NCBI GenBank assembly: GCA_902799355.1
Contig: CADCAG010000032.1
Coordinates: 1 to 39,374, forward strand
Reading direction: 5' to 3'
Length of the DNA stretch: 39,374 nucleotides
Source of the DNA: an uncultured Bacteroidales bacterium
Lineage (GTDB): Bacteria; Bacteroidota; Bacteroidia; Bacteroidales; Bacteroidaceae
Part shown: positions 22,825 through 32,099 of the stretch, piece by piece
Layout: each line of letters starts with the position of its first letter
How positions within the stretch are numbered: the stretch's first letter is position 1
The notes under the pieces: model-generated
The model's database searches: none
The model's input: only the letters and a program-made list of their open reading frames with translations
What the model was told of the DNA's origin: nothing
Position numbers and translations under genes: made by a program

Positions 22825-24015
22825 ATGAAGTCTATGGAAATGAAAGTCGCATATATTCTAAACTCTACGTTACCTAACTCTGGAGCAACAAAAGCCTTTT
22901 TATCCATGATAAATGGGCTTATAACTAAAGGAGTTTCTCCTTTAGTCATTGTCCCAGATCAGAATGGTGTCTACAATTCCCTTATGAAAAGAGGAATTGA
23001 CATTCGTGTTATTCGTTTTAAAAATTGCACTTATCCTAATCTTCATTCTATTAATGATGCCATACTCTTTCTTCCAAGAATTCTAGGTCGCATGTGGCTC
23101 AACATCAGAGCTGTCTGCAGATTAAAAAATATACTAAAGGGCTATCATGTCCAATTAGTACACACCAATGTCAGCGTCATCAATATTGGACTCATTGCTG
23201 CTCATGCATTGAACATTCCGCATATTACTCACTTTCGCGAATATGCTGATTTAGATTTCAACATGAAATACTTTCCTTCTCCAAAAAGTTATTACGCAAC
23301 TTTAGCTCAAAATAACAGCTATTCTATTTGCATTACCAAAGGAATTATGGGGCATCATCAATTGTCAAGGGATTACGCTCGTGTCATATATGACGGTGTA
23401 AAAACAAGAATGGAGACAATGCCTTTAGTCAATAAGAAAGGCTATTATTTATATGCAGGTCGTATAGAGCCAACCAAAGGACTACTTAAATTATTAGAAG
23501 CATATCAAGATGCAAAGATAACAAAATCTGACTTACCACAATTAAAGGTTTTAGGTGCATTTGAGGACAAGAAATACTTAGAATATGTAAAAGATTTTGT
23601 TAAATCGCATCACTTAAACGAATCGATTGAGATTCTTGGCGAGAAAGAGGACATCGACACATACATGCAACAGGCACTAGCTATTATTATTCCCTCATTA
23701 TTTGAGGGCTTCGGTCTTTGTATGACCGAAGCCATGTTCAACGGCTGTATTGTTGTAGGTTACAATAATGCTGGAACAAAAGAACAATTTGATAACGGTC
23801 AGCAACTTACCGGATCACCTATCGGATTCCCCTATCAGAATCAAAAGGAATTAAGTCGCTTGCTGACATCGCTTTCCACAGCAAGTGATACAGAACTCAT
23901 GCCAATTCGACAACGAGCATTTCATACTGTTAACGAATTGTATTCTGTAGAAGCAAATTCGCAGTCTATTTATGATTTTTATCAAGAAATACTTAAAACA
24001 AATAACTCTAAATAG
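22825..24015 (+). CDS. Family 4 glycosyltransferase
   Basis: 396 residues, GT-B fold. N-terminal acceptor domain with S-G-A-T-K-A-F near residue 20 and V-H-T-N near 110. C-terminal donor domain with Y-A-G-R-I-E-P-T-K-G, then P-S-L-F-E-G-F-G-L-C-M-T-E-A near 290-305, the E-x7-E type donor-binding motif of GT4. Three in-frame ATG codons (22825, 22834, 22840) make the exact start uncertain; the family's first strand starts at M-K-V-A-Y, so 22840 is equally likely. Part of the repeat-unit assembly line; the sugar is unknown. Confidence 0.87.
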   Translation: MKSMEMKVAYILNSTLPNSGATKAFLSMINGLITKGVSPLVIVPDQNGVYNSLMKRGIDIRVIRFKNCTYPNLHSINDAILFLPRILGRMWLNIRAVCRLKNILKGYHVQLVHTNVSVINIGLIAAHALNIPHITHFREYADLDFNMKYFPSPKSYYATLAQNNSYSICITKGIMGHHQLSRDYARVIYDGVKTRMETMPLVNKKGYYLYAGRIEPTKGLLKLLEAYQDAKITKSDLPQLKVLGAFEDKKYLEYVKDFVKSHHLNESIEILGEKEDIDTYMQQALAIIIPSLFEGFGLCMTEAMFNGCIVVGYNNAGTKEQFDNGQQLTGSPIGFPYQNQKELSRLLTSLSTASDTELMPIRQRAFHTVNELYSVEANSQSIYDFYQEILKTNNSK

Positions 24016-24025
24016 AAACCATTAT

Positions 24026-25111
24026 ATGAAACCAAGAATATTTGCATTATATCTACCACAATATCATCCATTCCCAGAGAACGATGAATGGTGGGGAAAG
24101 GGATTTACGGAGTGGACCAATGTTGTCCGTGCTCGCAAACTATTTCCCGGCCACAAACAACCTCACATTCCAGCCGACCTTGGCTTTTATGATTTGCGTT
24201 TGCCTGAGGTAAGAGAAGAACAGGCCAGACTGGCAAAAGAGGCCGGAATCGAGGCATTCTGTTACTACGAGTACTGGTTTGGCAATGGCAGGCAACTGAT
24301 GCAACGTCCTTTTGAAGAGGTCGTAACATCAGGAAAGCCTGATTTTTCCTTCTGTCTGTGCTGGGCCAACCATTCATGGTATAAGAAATTATGGGATCCT
24401 CACAAAAAAGGTCAGGATCAGCTGCTTATAGAGCAACAATATCCAGGAGAGGCAGACTATACTGCTCATTTCAATCATTTGCTCTCTGCTTTTCAAGACA
24501 AACGATATGTAAGGGTTAACGGTAAACTATTTTATGTCATATATGACGCTGTTGGCTTTAAGGATGTAGACGTATTTATCAAAACCTGGAGGAAACTTGC
24601 TAAAGACAACGGATTGGACGATTTTTACTTCGTGGCAACAGATTACAATTCCGACCATAAGGGAATGCTTTTATCAAAAGGGTTCGATGCTATCTGCAAT
24701 GTGGATTACATCAACATCTACCATATAGCTCCCAAATGGCAGAAAGCTATTAGAACAATAGCCAGAAAGTATCTAGGAATACCCATGATTTATAAATACA
24801 AGGAAGCCATTAAATATATGCTTCACTCATCATGCAAAGAACGCGAAGTTATCCCTGTAATTACACCAAATTGGGATCATACTCCACGTTCTGGTCGGAA
24901 GGGACTGGTTTTCACAGATTGTAAGCCCAAATACTTTAAGCAACTCGCTAAGGAGGCGCTCTCCATGATAAAAGAAAAGCCCTCAGAAGAGCAAATTGTA
25001 TTGGTGAAGTCGTGGAACGAATGGGGCGAAGGGAACTACATGGAACCTGACCTTGAATTTGGACACGGGTACATAAACGCTTTGGCAGAAGCAATAAAAG
25101 AAGTACAATGA
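24026..25111 (+). CDS. WbsX-like (GH99-like) polysaccharide biosynthesis protein
   Basis: About 361 residues from the ATG at 24026. The frame is open 18 codons further upstream, but that stretch overlaps the previous gene and is not conserved in type. The start K-P-R-I-F-A-L-Y-L-P-Q-Y-H-P-F-P-E-N-D-x-W-W-G-K-G-F-T-E-W is diagnostic of the WbsX family, with further motifs C-Y-Y-E-Y-W-F and W-A-N-H-S-W, and W-N-E-W-G-E-G-N-Y-M-E-P near the end. The family is found in many O-antigen and capsule loci. It is annotated as a glycosyltransferase, but its fold is related to GH99, so its reaction is uncertain. It overlaps the next gene by 4 nt. Confidence 0.88.
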   Translation: MKPRIFALYLPQYHPFPENDEWWGKGFTEWTNVVRARKLFPGHKQPHIPADLGFYDLRLPEVREEQARLAKEAGIEAFCYYEYWFGNGRQLMQRPFEEVVTSGKPDFSFCLCWANHSWYKKLWDPHKKGQDQLLIEQQYPGEADYTAHFNHLLSAFQDKRYVRVNGKLFYVIYDAVGFKDVDVFIKTWRKLAKDNGLDDFYFVATDYNSDHKGMLLSKGFDAICNVDYINIYHIAPKWQKAIRTIARKYLGIPMIYKYKEAIKYMLHSSCKEREVIPVITPNWDHTPRSGRKGLVFTDCKPKYFKQLAKEALSMIKEKPSEEQIVLVKSWNEWGEGNYMEPDLEFGHGYINALAEAIKEVQ

Positions 25112-26268
25112 AGATTGCCTATTTAGGAAAGATACAATTGTCGGATGTTGACCTATCATATCTTCATGAGGCCCAACATCAGTCTGACATTACCTATATC
25201 ATGGAGGTGTGTCCACGCTTTCTAACTGGGCCTGCCTTCAATATCAAGACGATCTATCCGAAGTCAGGGCTATTTAAGGCGACGGATATCTATCCTGAGT
25301 TTTCCAGGCTGCGTGATTTCATCGACCTCGACAAGTTCTATGTACTGAACACCTGTGGCAGGTTATGGATGCTGAAATCTCTTTGGACCCACCTATTGCT
25401 GTTGCTCTTCCTGCTTCGCAACAAGTTCGACATTATCCATCTCGTATGGCCACCCAACATCTACGAGTGGATACTCTATGTTCTTAAAGGAAAGATGCTG
25501 CTCACTGTTCACGACCCCTTTCCACACTCAGGTCTTGACACAGGGATTGTCAAACTGCGAAGAAAGATTGCCTTCCGCCTGATTCCTCACTTTATCATCC
25601 TAAACAAGGCGCAACGGGAAGAATTCATCAGTTTCTATCATCTGGATAGTCGTCAGGTCATCAACAGTCAGCTGAGCTGTTACACCTATCTGCATACGGT
25701 CGCTGCTGACGACACGAAGGCTGGTGCGCCCAATAGCTACATCCTGTTTGCCGGAAAGATCTCACCCTACAAAGGGCTCGACTACCTGCTGCCTGCTATG
25801 GAGCAAGTACACCAGCAACAGCCCGACTGCAGACTGGTTGTTGCCGGTGGAGGAAAATATCACTTCGATATCAGTCGTTATGAGACACTTGACTACATTG
25901 ACATCAGAAACCGTTTTATTCCTGACATGGAACTGGTGGCTCTCATTAAGAACTGTGCCTTTATGGTATGTCCTTATACTGACGCCACCCAGAGCGGAGT
26001 CATCATGTCAGCCTTTGCTTTCAACAAGCCTGTCATTGCCACCAATGTAGGTGGTCTGCCAGAGATGGTCAAGCACAACAGCTATGGTCTTATCATCCAG
26101 GAAAAAGATATCAACGCATTAGCAGACAACATCATACAATTATGGACAGACAAGAACCGCCTTCAGCAATTCACAGAAGAAATCGCAAAAGATTACGCCC
26201 ACGGAGATTTCTCGTGGCACAAGATAGCAGAAAAAATCTCTTCTAATTGTTATCATAACGCACAATAA
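25108..26268 (+). CDS. Family 4 glycosyltransferase
   Basis: 386 residues, GT-B fold. The middle shows L-T-V-H-D-P-F-P-H-S-G, and the donor domain F-A-G-K-I-S-P-Y-K-G-L-D-Y-L-L and S-G-V-I-M-S-A-F-A-F-N-K-P-V-I-A-T-N-V-G-G-L. It starts within the stop codon of the WbsX gene (ATGA), so translation is coupled. Donor and acceptor are not predictable. Confidence 0.88.
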   Translation: MKIAYLGKIQLSDVDLSYLHEAQHQSDITYIMEVCPRFLTGPAFNIKTIYPKSGLFKATDIYPEFSRLRDFIDLDKFYVLNTCGRLWMLKSLWTHLLLLLFLLRNKFDIIHLVWPPNIYEWILYVLKGKMLLTVHDPFPHSGLDTGIVKLRRKIAFRLIPHFIILNKAQREEFISFYHLDSRQVINSQLSCYTYLHTVAADDTKAGAPNSYILFAGKISPYKGLDYLLPAMEQVHQQQPDCRLVVAGGGKYHFDISRYETLDYIDIRNRFIPDMELVALIKNCAFMVCPYTDATQSGVIMSAFAFNKPVIATNVGGLPEMVKHNSYGLIIQEKDINALADNIIQLWTDKNRLQQFTEEIAKDYAHGDFSWHKIAEKISSNCYHNAQ

Positions 26269-26296
26269 GAATACTATTCTTGCGTTAAGGAAATAT

Positions 26297-27088
26297 ATGG
26301 ATATGAGTACCGTACTATCTGTCGTCTTAGTAGAGTATCACAACCTTGAAGAGGTTCAATGTTGTATAGCATCATTTAATTCTCATATAAAGATGCCGTA
26401 CGAGATTATCGTATCCTCAAACTCCTGCTACAACGACCAGCAAAAAGAACATATTAGACAGTCATTTCCTGACATTCAATGGATTTTCAACCAGACAAAT
26501 GGCGGCTTTGCCTATGCCATGAATGAAGGCTTGAAAAGAGCTCAGGGACAATACCTAACCATCATGAATTCGGACTGTACCTTAGTATCCGATATCGATC
26601 AAATGATTGACTTCATGAATGAGCACCCTACCGTTGGTGCTATTGCCCCACGCATGGTTGACCAGGAAGGGAACATCCAGGATACTGCCCGTCCTTATGT
26701 CACCTTACCGAGATATATCTGGCGTCAGATAAAAAGAGTGACAGGCCACAAATCGACCATTCTTGACAATAGCATTGATTATGACAAGATTCAGACTGTT
26801 GATTGGCTCATTGGTGCCTTCATCATGGTTTCCAGAAAGGCTTTTGAGGCAACAAATGGATTAGACGAGCATTACTTTATGTATGCCGAAGATCTTGACT
26901 GGTGTACAAGAATACGCCAGGAAGGCCTTGAAATTGTGTACTTTCCCAATACAATGGTTTTATATAAAGGAACTCGACGAGCTCGCTCCAATTCAAAATA
27001 TGCAAGGATATTCATAAAAAGTCATCTGTTTTACTGGAAGAAATTTGGTTTCTTCTTTGGTCACCCCAAAAGGAGCACTACATACTGA
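26297..27088 (+). CDS. Family 2 glycosyltransferase, rhamnosyltransferase-like
   Basis: 263 residues. S-V-V-L-V-E-Y-H-N-L-E-E at the start, N-G-G-F-A-Y-A-M-N-E-G near residue 72, the N-S-D metal motif near 93, and a late W-L-I-G-A-F-I-M-V-S-R...Y-A-E-D-L-D-W-C-x-R segment, which together recall WbbL-type rhamnosyltransferases. The rhamnose assignment is inference, since no rhamnose synthesis genes lie in the window. A second ATG two codons in (26303) is possible. An 84-nt gap follows before the next gene, the largest inside the operon, without a clear promoter. Confidence 0.83.
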   Translation: MDMSTVLSVVLVEYHNLEEVQCCIASFNSHIKMPYEIIVSSNSCYNDQQKEHIRQSFPDIQWIFNQTNGGFAYAMNEGLKRAQGQYLTIMNSDCTLVSDIDQMIDFMNEHPTVGAIAPRMVDQEGNIQDTARPYVTLPRYIWRQIKRVTGHKSTILDNSIDYDKIQTVDWLIGAFIMVSRKAFEATNGLDEHYFMYAEDLDWCTRIRQEGLEIVYFPNTMVLYKGTRRARSNSKYARIFIKSHLFYWKKFGFFFGHPKRSTTY

Positions 27089-27172
27089 TAACAAGGGGGA
27101 CTCCGCATTTTTATTTCAAAACACACAATAAATACTATAGCTTGAGAGTTATATGTATAAAGAATATACTGC

Positions 27173-28255
27173 ATGATTCTATATATACTCGGCGCATTTA
27201 TATTAAGTTTGATATGTGGGGCTGTCTTTACGCCAGTCATTCTAAATTATTGCAAGCGAAAAAACCTCTATGACCTGCCTAACGAGCGAAAGGTTCACAA
27301 GAACGCCATTCCCCGTTTGGGTGGTATTTCTTTTTTCCCCAGCATGATAGTGGCTTTTGCCGTTTGTCTGTTGATTATCTCCTCATACGATGGAATTGAC
27401 CGTCCTTTCGGCATCTGGAGTGCCAGTTTCTTAATTGGCCTTGCCATCATGTATGCTTGTGGCATTGTCGATGATTTGGTTGGACTAAAGGCTCAGAGCA
27501 AGTTCATCGCCCAGATCTGTGCAGCAATGATGCTCCCTTTAGCAGGACTCTATATTAACAATCTATATGGATTGTTTGGTATTCATGAGATACCTGTTTT
27601 CGTAGGCATACCACTAACAATCTTTATGATAGTTTTTATTGTCAATGCCATCAACCTCATTGACGGTATCGATGGGTTAGCAGGCTGCGTATCAGTCATT
27701 GTTCTAGCAGGCTTCATGGTCTATTTCGTGCATTACGAAGTATTCCGCTATACTTACACCATTTTGGCGGCAGGAATGATAGGAGCACTGACAGCCTTCC
27801 TCTATTTCAACCTGCTTGGTAGTCCTGAGAAAAACACCAAGATATTCATGGGCGACAGCGGTTCGTTGTCGTTAGGCTATACGCTGGGATTTCTGGCAAT
27901 AAAGTGTGCAATGAACGTAGAAGCCATATGGCCTTATCGTCCAGAGGCAATATTAGTTCCCATAACACTACTCTTCGTACCCACTGCCGATGTTGTCAGA
28001 GTAACGCTATTCCGCCTGTACCACAACAAGCCCGTCTTCGATGCAGACAAGAACCACATCCATCACAAACTGATGAGGGCAGGTGCCAACCAACATCTGG
28101 CGTTACTGCTTATCCTTGTCTTTATCCTATTTATCTGCTTCATCAACGTCACCCTCTACAACGTTATTTCCTTAACTGTTATACTGTGTCTTGATGTCAT
28201 CCTCTATATTGCCGTCAACACAGGTATCAACTTCCTGATTAGAAAGAAAGCATGA
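27173..28255 (+). CDS. WecA/TagO-like undecaprenyl-phosphate sugar-1-phosphate transferase
   Basis: 360 residues, about ten to eleven membrane segments, MraY/WecA superfamily. Conserved loops are present: D-L-P-N-E-R-K-V-H-K-N-A-I-P-R-L-G-G near 37-54, the D-D pair in V-D-D-L-V-G-L, N-L-I-D-G-I-D-G-L-A-G, G-D-S-G-S-L and the family's H-I-H-H motif near 300. It should start a lipid-linked unit by moving a HexNAc-1-phosphate to undecaprenyl phosphate. It is followed, with a 4-nt overlap, by a second type of initiating enzyme. Confidence 0.9.
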   Translation: MILYILGAFILSLICGAVFTPVILNYCKRKNLYDLPNERKVHKNAIPRLGGISFFPSMIVAFAVCLLIISSYDGIDRPFGIWSASFLIGLAIMYACGIVDDLVGLKAQSKFIAQICAAMMLPLAGLYINNLYGLFGIHEIPVFVGIPLTIFMIVFIVNAINLIDGIDGLAGCVSVIVLAGFMVYFVHYEVFRYTYTILAAGMIGALTAFLYFNLLGSPEKNTKIFMGDSGSLSLGYTLGFLAIKCAMNVEAIWPYRPEAILVPITLLFVPTADVVRVTLFRLYHNKPVFDADKNHIHHKLMRAGANQHLALLLILVFILFICFINVTLYNVISLTVILCLDVILYIAVNTGINFLIRKKA

Positions 28256-28821
28256 AACGCACTATTGACTTTATCATATCCGCCTTCTGTCTGGTACTAT
28301 TCTCGCCATTGATGCTGCTCATCTTTTTGGCCATCAAGATTGGTGGTGGTCCAGCCATCTACAAACAGGAACGCATCGGATTGGGCGGAAAGCCATTCTT
28401 TATCTATAAGTTCAGAAGCATGCTGATAGATGCCGAGAAGGAGGGCGAGGAACTGCTGCAGCAAGAGAACGACCCACGACTCACCAAGATAGGAAAGATT
28501 CTGCGCGCCCATCACCTCGACGAGCTGCCGCAGCTATGGAATGTATTGGTTGGCGACATGGCCTTCGTGGGACATCGTCCTGAGCGCCGTTATTATATTG
28601 ACCAGATTATGGCTCGGGACCCTCGTTATGAGTTGTTATACCAGATACGGCCAGGAGTAACCTCTTATGCTACCCTGCATATTGGCTATACAGACACCAT
28701 TGACAAAATGCTGCGCCGTTTGGAGTGTGACCTCTATTATTTGGAGCACCGTTCACTGTGGATGGATACCAAAATACTTTTCTGGACCTTTGTAAATATC
28801 ATATCAGGTAAGATTTTCTAA
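28252..28821 (+). CDS. PglC/WcaJ-like initiating sugar transferase
   Basis: 189 residues. One N-terminal hydrophobic reentrant segment (I-I-S-A-F-C-L-V-L-F-S-P-L-M), then the monotopic phosphoglycosyl transferase core: Y-K-Q-E-R-I-G, F-x-I-Y-K-F-R-S-M, L-R-x-H-x-L-D-E-L-P-Q-L-W-N-V-L-x-G-D-M and V-G-H-R-P-E-R. The short length is that of PglC rather than the two-domain WcaJ. It transfers a sugar-1-phosphate to undecaprenyl phosphate. Its ATG overlaps the stop of the WecA-like gene, so the two initiators are made together. Confidence 0.9.
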   Translation: MKRTIDFIISAFCLVLFSPLMLLIFLAIKIGGGPAIYKQERIGLGGKPFFIYKFRSMLIDAEKEGEELLQQENDPRLTKIGKILRAHHLDELPQLWNVLVGDMAFVGHRPERRYYIDQIMARDPRYELLYQIRPGVTSYATLHIGYTDTIDKMLRRLECDLYYLEHRSLWMDTKILFWTFVNIISGKIF

Positions 28822-28846
28822 AAACCACCTATACATAAATAGACCT

Positions 28847-30340
28847 ATGAAAAAAGCGCTGAGCATAGCAATAGGAACACTGCTGGCCACCAGTGTACAG
28901 GCACAAGAGCCTAACACACAGGTCACCTACGACCTGACGGCAGAGACGGCAGTAGGCACAGGTGACTTTACAGCCTATCAGCTGACTACCAACCGCCACC
29001 ACGTGTTAGCAACTCGTGCAAATACCGCCTACCTACGAGGAGCAGTAAACGTAGTACATTCTTTAAACCAGAACCTCCTGCTCTCAGGAGCCGTGGATGT
29101 AGTAGCGTCAGCCCATGCCGACCACAAGGCCTACCTGCAACAGTGTTTTGCCAACCTACAGTGGAAGGACTTCTTCATAGAGGCAGGCATCCGCGAGCAG
29201 AAACCTGTGCTGCGCAACAGCCAGTTGTCTGTGGGCCACTTTGCTAAGGGCATCAATGCTAAGCCCATACCACAGGTACATATCGGTACCACCGATTTTT
29301 GGACAGTACCCTATACTAAAGGCTGGCTGCAGGTACACTTCGACGGAGGCTATGGTAAATTCATGGATAGCAAATACCGCGAGGATGCCTTCAGACAGGC
29401 AGAAGACCTCAATCTTGGCTATACCAAAGGAGCCTACTACCATCAGAAGCACCTCTACTTCCGTACCAATCCAGAGAAGCGCTTCTTCGTCACAGCAGGT
29501 ATTGAGCATGTGGCACAGTTCGCTGGCACCTACTATGAGAAGAAGGGTGGCGAGTTGGTTGCCAAGGGTAAGCCTGCAAATCTGAAAGCCTTCTGGAATG
29601 TGGTAGTGCCAGTGGGCGACAGCAAGTATTACGAGAATGATGCTTTGGAAGACTGGGTCTATGGCAACCACTTAGGCTCGATGACTGTACAGTTGGGATG
29701 GAACATCGACAAACACCATCAGCTACAGGTCTATCTTGACGATCCCTTCGAAGACGGCTCAGGCATGCGCAAGAGCAACGGCTGGGACGGCTTGTGGGGT
29801 GTAGAGTACACCAACAAGGCCGCTGGTCGCCAGTGGGTACGTGGTGCCGTCATCGAGTATTTCCAGAGCACCAACCAGTCTGGTCCTATTCACTATGATC
29901 GTGGCGATTATCCAGAACCCATCCGCAGCCAGATTACCGACTTGGTAACTGGCATTGACGACTACTACAACCACGTATTTTATGGTGGCTATGCCAACTA
30001 TGGTATGACACCAGGTATCGCCCTCATCACCTCACCTATTTATAATAAGGATGGCAACACCACCTATCGCGACAATCGCGTCAAGGCTTGGAATGTAGGA
30101 GTAGAGGGTGAGATTACCGACCGTCTCAGTTACCTTGTTAAGGGTTCCTACCGTGAGGGATGGGGTACCTATCATGTACCACTAGCAGAGAAGCATCACT
30201 CCTTTGACGCTATGCTACAAGGCACTTATCAGTTAGGAGCATGGCAGTTCAGTGGTGCCTTTGCTTTCGACAAGGGCAATATCTATGGCGACTGCTCAAC
30301 GTTTAACTTCAAAATCAACTATCATGGCAAATTATTATAA
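28847..30340 (+). CDS. Wzi-like capsule assembly outer membrane protein
   Basis: 497 residues with a signal peptide (ends V-Q-A-Q near residue 20) and a long run of alternating aromatic/polar beta strands, as in an outer membrane barrel. The pattern (T-A-Y-L-R-G-A-V-N early, F-x-x-G-I-R-E, F-x-T-A-G-I-E-H-V-A-Q-F in the middle) fits the Wzi family, which anchors or organises capsular polymer at the cell surface. The chain ends in hydrophobic and aromatic residues, as barrels do. It lies 25 nt after the initiating transferase, consistent with the operon continuing, and overlaps the lipoprotein gene by 17 nt. Confidence 0.83.
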   Translation: MKKALSIAIGTLLATSVQAQEPNTQVTYDLTAETAVGTGDFTAYQLTTNRHHVLATRANTAYLRGAVNVVHSLNQNLLLSGAVDVVASAHADHKAYLQQCFANLQWKDFFIEAGIREQKPVLRNSQLSVGHFAKGINAKPIPQVHIGTTDFWTVPYTKGWLQVHFDGGYGKFMDSKYREDAFRQAEDLNLGYTKGAYYHQKHLYFRTNPEKRFFVTAGIEHVAQFAGTYYEKKGGELVAKGKPANLKAFWNVVVPVGDSKYYENDALEDWVYGNHLGSMTVQLGWNIDKHHQLQVYLDDPFEDGSGMRKSNGWDGLWGVEYTNKAAGRQWVRGAVIEYFQSTNQSGPIHYDRGDYPEPIRSQITDLVTGIDDYYNHVFYGGYANYGMTPGIALITSPIYNKDGNTTYRDNRVKAWNVGVEGEITDRLSYLVKGSYREGWGTYHVPLAEKHHSFDAMLQGTYQLGAWQFSGAFAFDKGNIYGDCSTFNFKINYHGKLL

Positions 30341-30725
30341 GCACCTCATACTTCTCACATCTTCCATCTTCCTTCTTACCTCTGCCCTCTCCTCCTGCCA
30401 GGAAGGTGGCGACGCTGGAGACCTGTTAGGGCAGTGGCGACTGACGGACTCTCAGTACATCAGCTTCTCTGGTACCATTGCCTCATTCCGCAGCATTTCC
30501 GATAATCAGTTGAAGAGTGAAGTCTTTGCCAAATTCCAGCATAAGGGCGACAGTCTTTTCATGCAGTGCTCTTCTATTAATCAAATCAAGGCAGACACGA
30601 CGATGGTAGAGGACGAGTATGGCATGAAGCCCTTCACCAACATCCGCCTGCGCATCGATGCCGTCGATGGCGACAGACTACTTCTCAGCAAAGACGGTCA
30701 GCACTGGGCTTTTGAGAAATACTGA
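30324..30725 (+). CDS. Small lipocalin-like lipoprotein
   Basis: 133 residues from the ATG at 30324. The open frame extends further upstream inside the Wzi-like gene, but the signal peptide begins here. A hydrophobic signal sequence ends in a lipobox L-S-S-C (cysteine at about 24). The mature part begins with L-L-G-Q-W-R-L-T-D, the G-x-W start of lipocalin-like lipoproteins of Bacteroidetes, and continues as beta strands up to a final W-A-F-E-K-Y. The ligand is unknown. Placement between a surface-attachment protein and a secreted glycanase suggests a role at the cell surface in handling the polymer; this is inference. Confidence 0.75.
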   Translation: MANYYKHLILLTSSIFLLTSALSSCQEGGDAGDLLGQWRLTDSQYISFSGTIASFRSISDNQLKSEVFAKFQHKGDSLFMQCSSINQIKADTTMVEDEYGMKPFTNIRLRIDAVDGDRLLLSKDGQHWAFEKY

Positions 30726-30758
30726 TCCCCTCTTTTCCACTCCAAAACTACTACACTG

Positions 30759-32099
30759 ATGAAGCAACTCCTTATAGCCCTGTCTTTCGTGGCTACCACC
30801 CTGCAGGCACAGACCTTCGAGAGCGCCACAGAGGCCGTCAGCAACATGCGCATCGGCTGGAACCTCGGCAACACCCTCGATAGCAATTCCGGCAGTGTCG
30901 ACAACATGTGGATAGAACAATGGACCCAGCGCCGTCCTCAAGACTACGAGACCGCCTGGGGACAGCCTGTCACCAAGCCCGAACTCATGGCGCTGATGAA
31001 GAATGCTGGCTTCAATGCCATCCGCGTACCCGTCACCTGGTATCCACACATGGAGGCCCAATTCGACAGCTTCCCCTGGGACATGCAGAGCGACGACTTC
31101 GGCACACAGATCCAGGCCGCCTGGATGCAGCGCGTCCACGAGGTTGTCGACTACGTCATCAACCAAGGCATGTACTGCATCCTTAACGTCCATCACGACA
31201 CGGGCGACGCCTCTACCGCCTGGCTTCGTGCCGACATGGAAGTATATAATAAGGAGAAGGCACGCTTCGAGGAAATCTGGCGACAGATAGCCGAAGAGTT
31301 CAAGGACTACGACCATCACCTCCTCTTCGAGGGCTATAACGAGATGCTCGACTCCTACGGCTCCTGGTGCTTTGCCTCCTTCGCCACCTCCTCTGGCTAC
31401 AATGCCTCGGTAGCCTTGTCAGCCTACCAGGCCATCAACAGCTACGCCCAGAGTTTCGTCAATGCCGTCAGGTCAACAGGTGGCAACAACGCCCAGCGCA
31501 ACCTCATCGTCAACACCTATGGTGCCTGCTGCGGCAGTGGCACGTGGAACAGCCACCTCACCGACCCGCTGACCCAGATGGTCCTGCCCACCGATGATGC
31601 CAGCAACCACCTCCTCTTCGAGGTACATTCCTACCTCGATGTCAAGAACCTCAACACCGCCAAGAGCGACGTCAACCAGATGCTCACCGCCCTCCAGACC
31701 CACCTGGCCAGCAAAGGTGCTCCCGTCATCTTTGGCGAGTGGGGCACCTCCACGGAGAATGGCTACGCCAACTACCGTCAGAACATGCTCTCCTTTGCCC
31801 GCTACTTCGTAGAGCAGGCCAAGGCCAAGGGCTTCGCCACCTTCTATTGGATGGGTCTCTCTGATGGCAGCCACCGCTCCGTCCCCGAGTTCAACGAGCC
31901 CGACCTCGTCGACGCCATCGTCAAAGGCTACTATGGTGACCAGGGCTACACCGCCATCACTCCCCTGACACGCTCCACCACTACTCTTCCCCACCCCCTC
32001 TACGTCCTCCAAGGTTGCCAGGTCTCCCGTCCCTCCCGTGGTCTCTACGTTACCCACGGCAAGAAGTTCGATGCTGAGATACAAAACCTGCGGAAATAA
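30759..32099 (+). CDS. Secreted GH5 family endo-glycanase (cellulase-like)
   Basis: 446 residues with a signal peptide (ends L-Q-A-Q near 18). GH5 motifs are complete: I-G-W-N-L-G-N-T-L-D near 31-40, R-V-P-V-T-W, H-H-D near 146, the acid/base in E-G-Y-N-E (Glu195) and the nucleophile in F-G-E-W-G (Glu327). The family includes endo-beta-1,4-glucanases, mannanases and related enzymes; subfamily and substrate cannot be set here. The C-terminal tail (L-Q-G-x-Q-V-S-R-P-S-R-G-L-Y-V) resembles the short sorting tail of secreted Prevotella proteins. It is the last gene of the exopolysaccharide operon and notably GC-rich. A role in trimming or releasing the operon's own polymer is likely but unproven; a dietary cellulase carried along is the alternative. 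Confidence 0.88.
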   Translation: MKQLLIALSFVATTLQAQTFESATEAVSNMRIGWNLGNTLDSNSGSVDNMWIEQWTQRRPQDYETAWGQPVTKPELMALMKNAGFNAIRVPVTWYPHMEAQFDSFPWDMQSDDFGTQIQAAWMQRVHEVVDYVINQGMYCILNVHHDTGDASTAWLRADMEVYNKEKARFEEIWRQIAEEFKDYDHHLLFEGYNEMLDSYGSWCFASFATSSGYNASVALSAYQAINSYAQSFVNAVRSTGGNNAQRNLIVNTYGACCGSGTWNSHLTDPLTQMVLPTDDASNHLLFEVHSYLDVKNLNTAKSDVNQMLTALQTHLASKGAPVIFGEWGTSTENGYANYRQNMLSFARYFVEQAKAKGFATFYWMGLSDGSHRSVPEFNEPDLVDAIVKGYYGDQGYTAITPLTRSTTTLPHPLYVLQGCQVSRPSRGLYVTHGKKFDAEIQNLRK

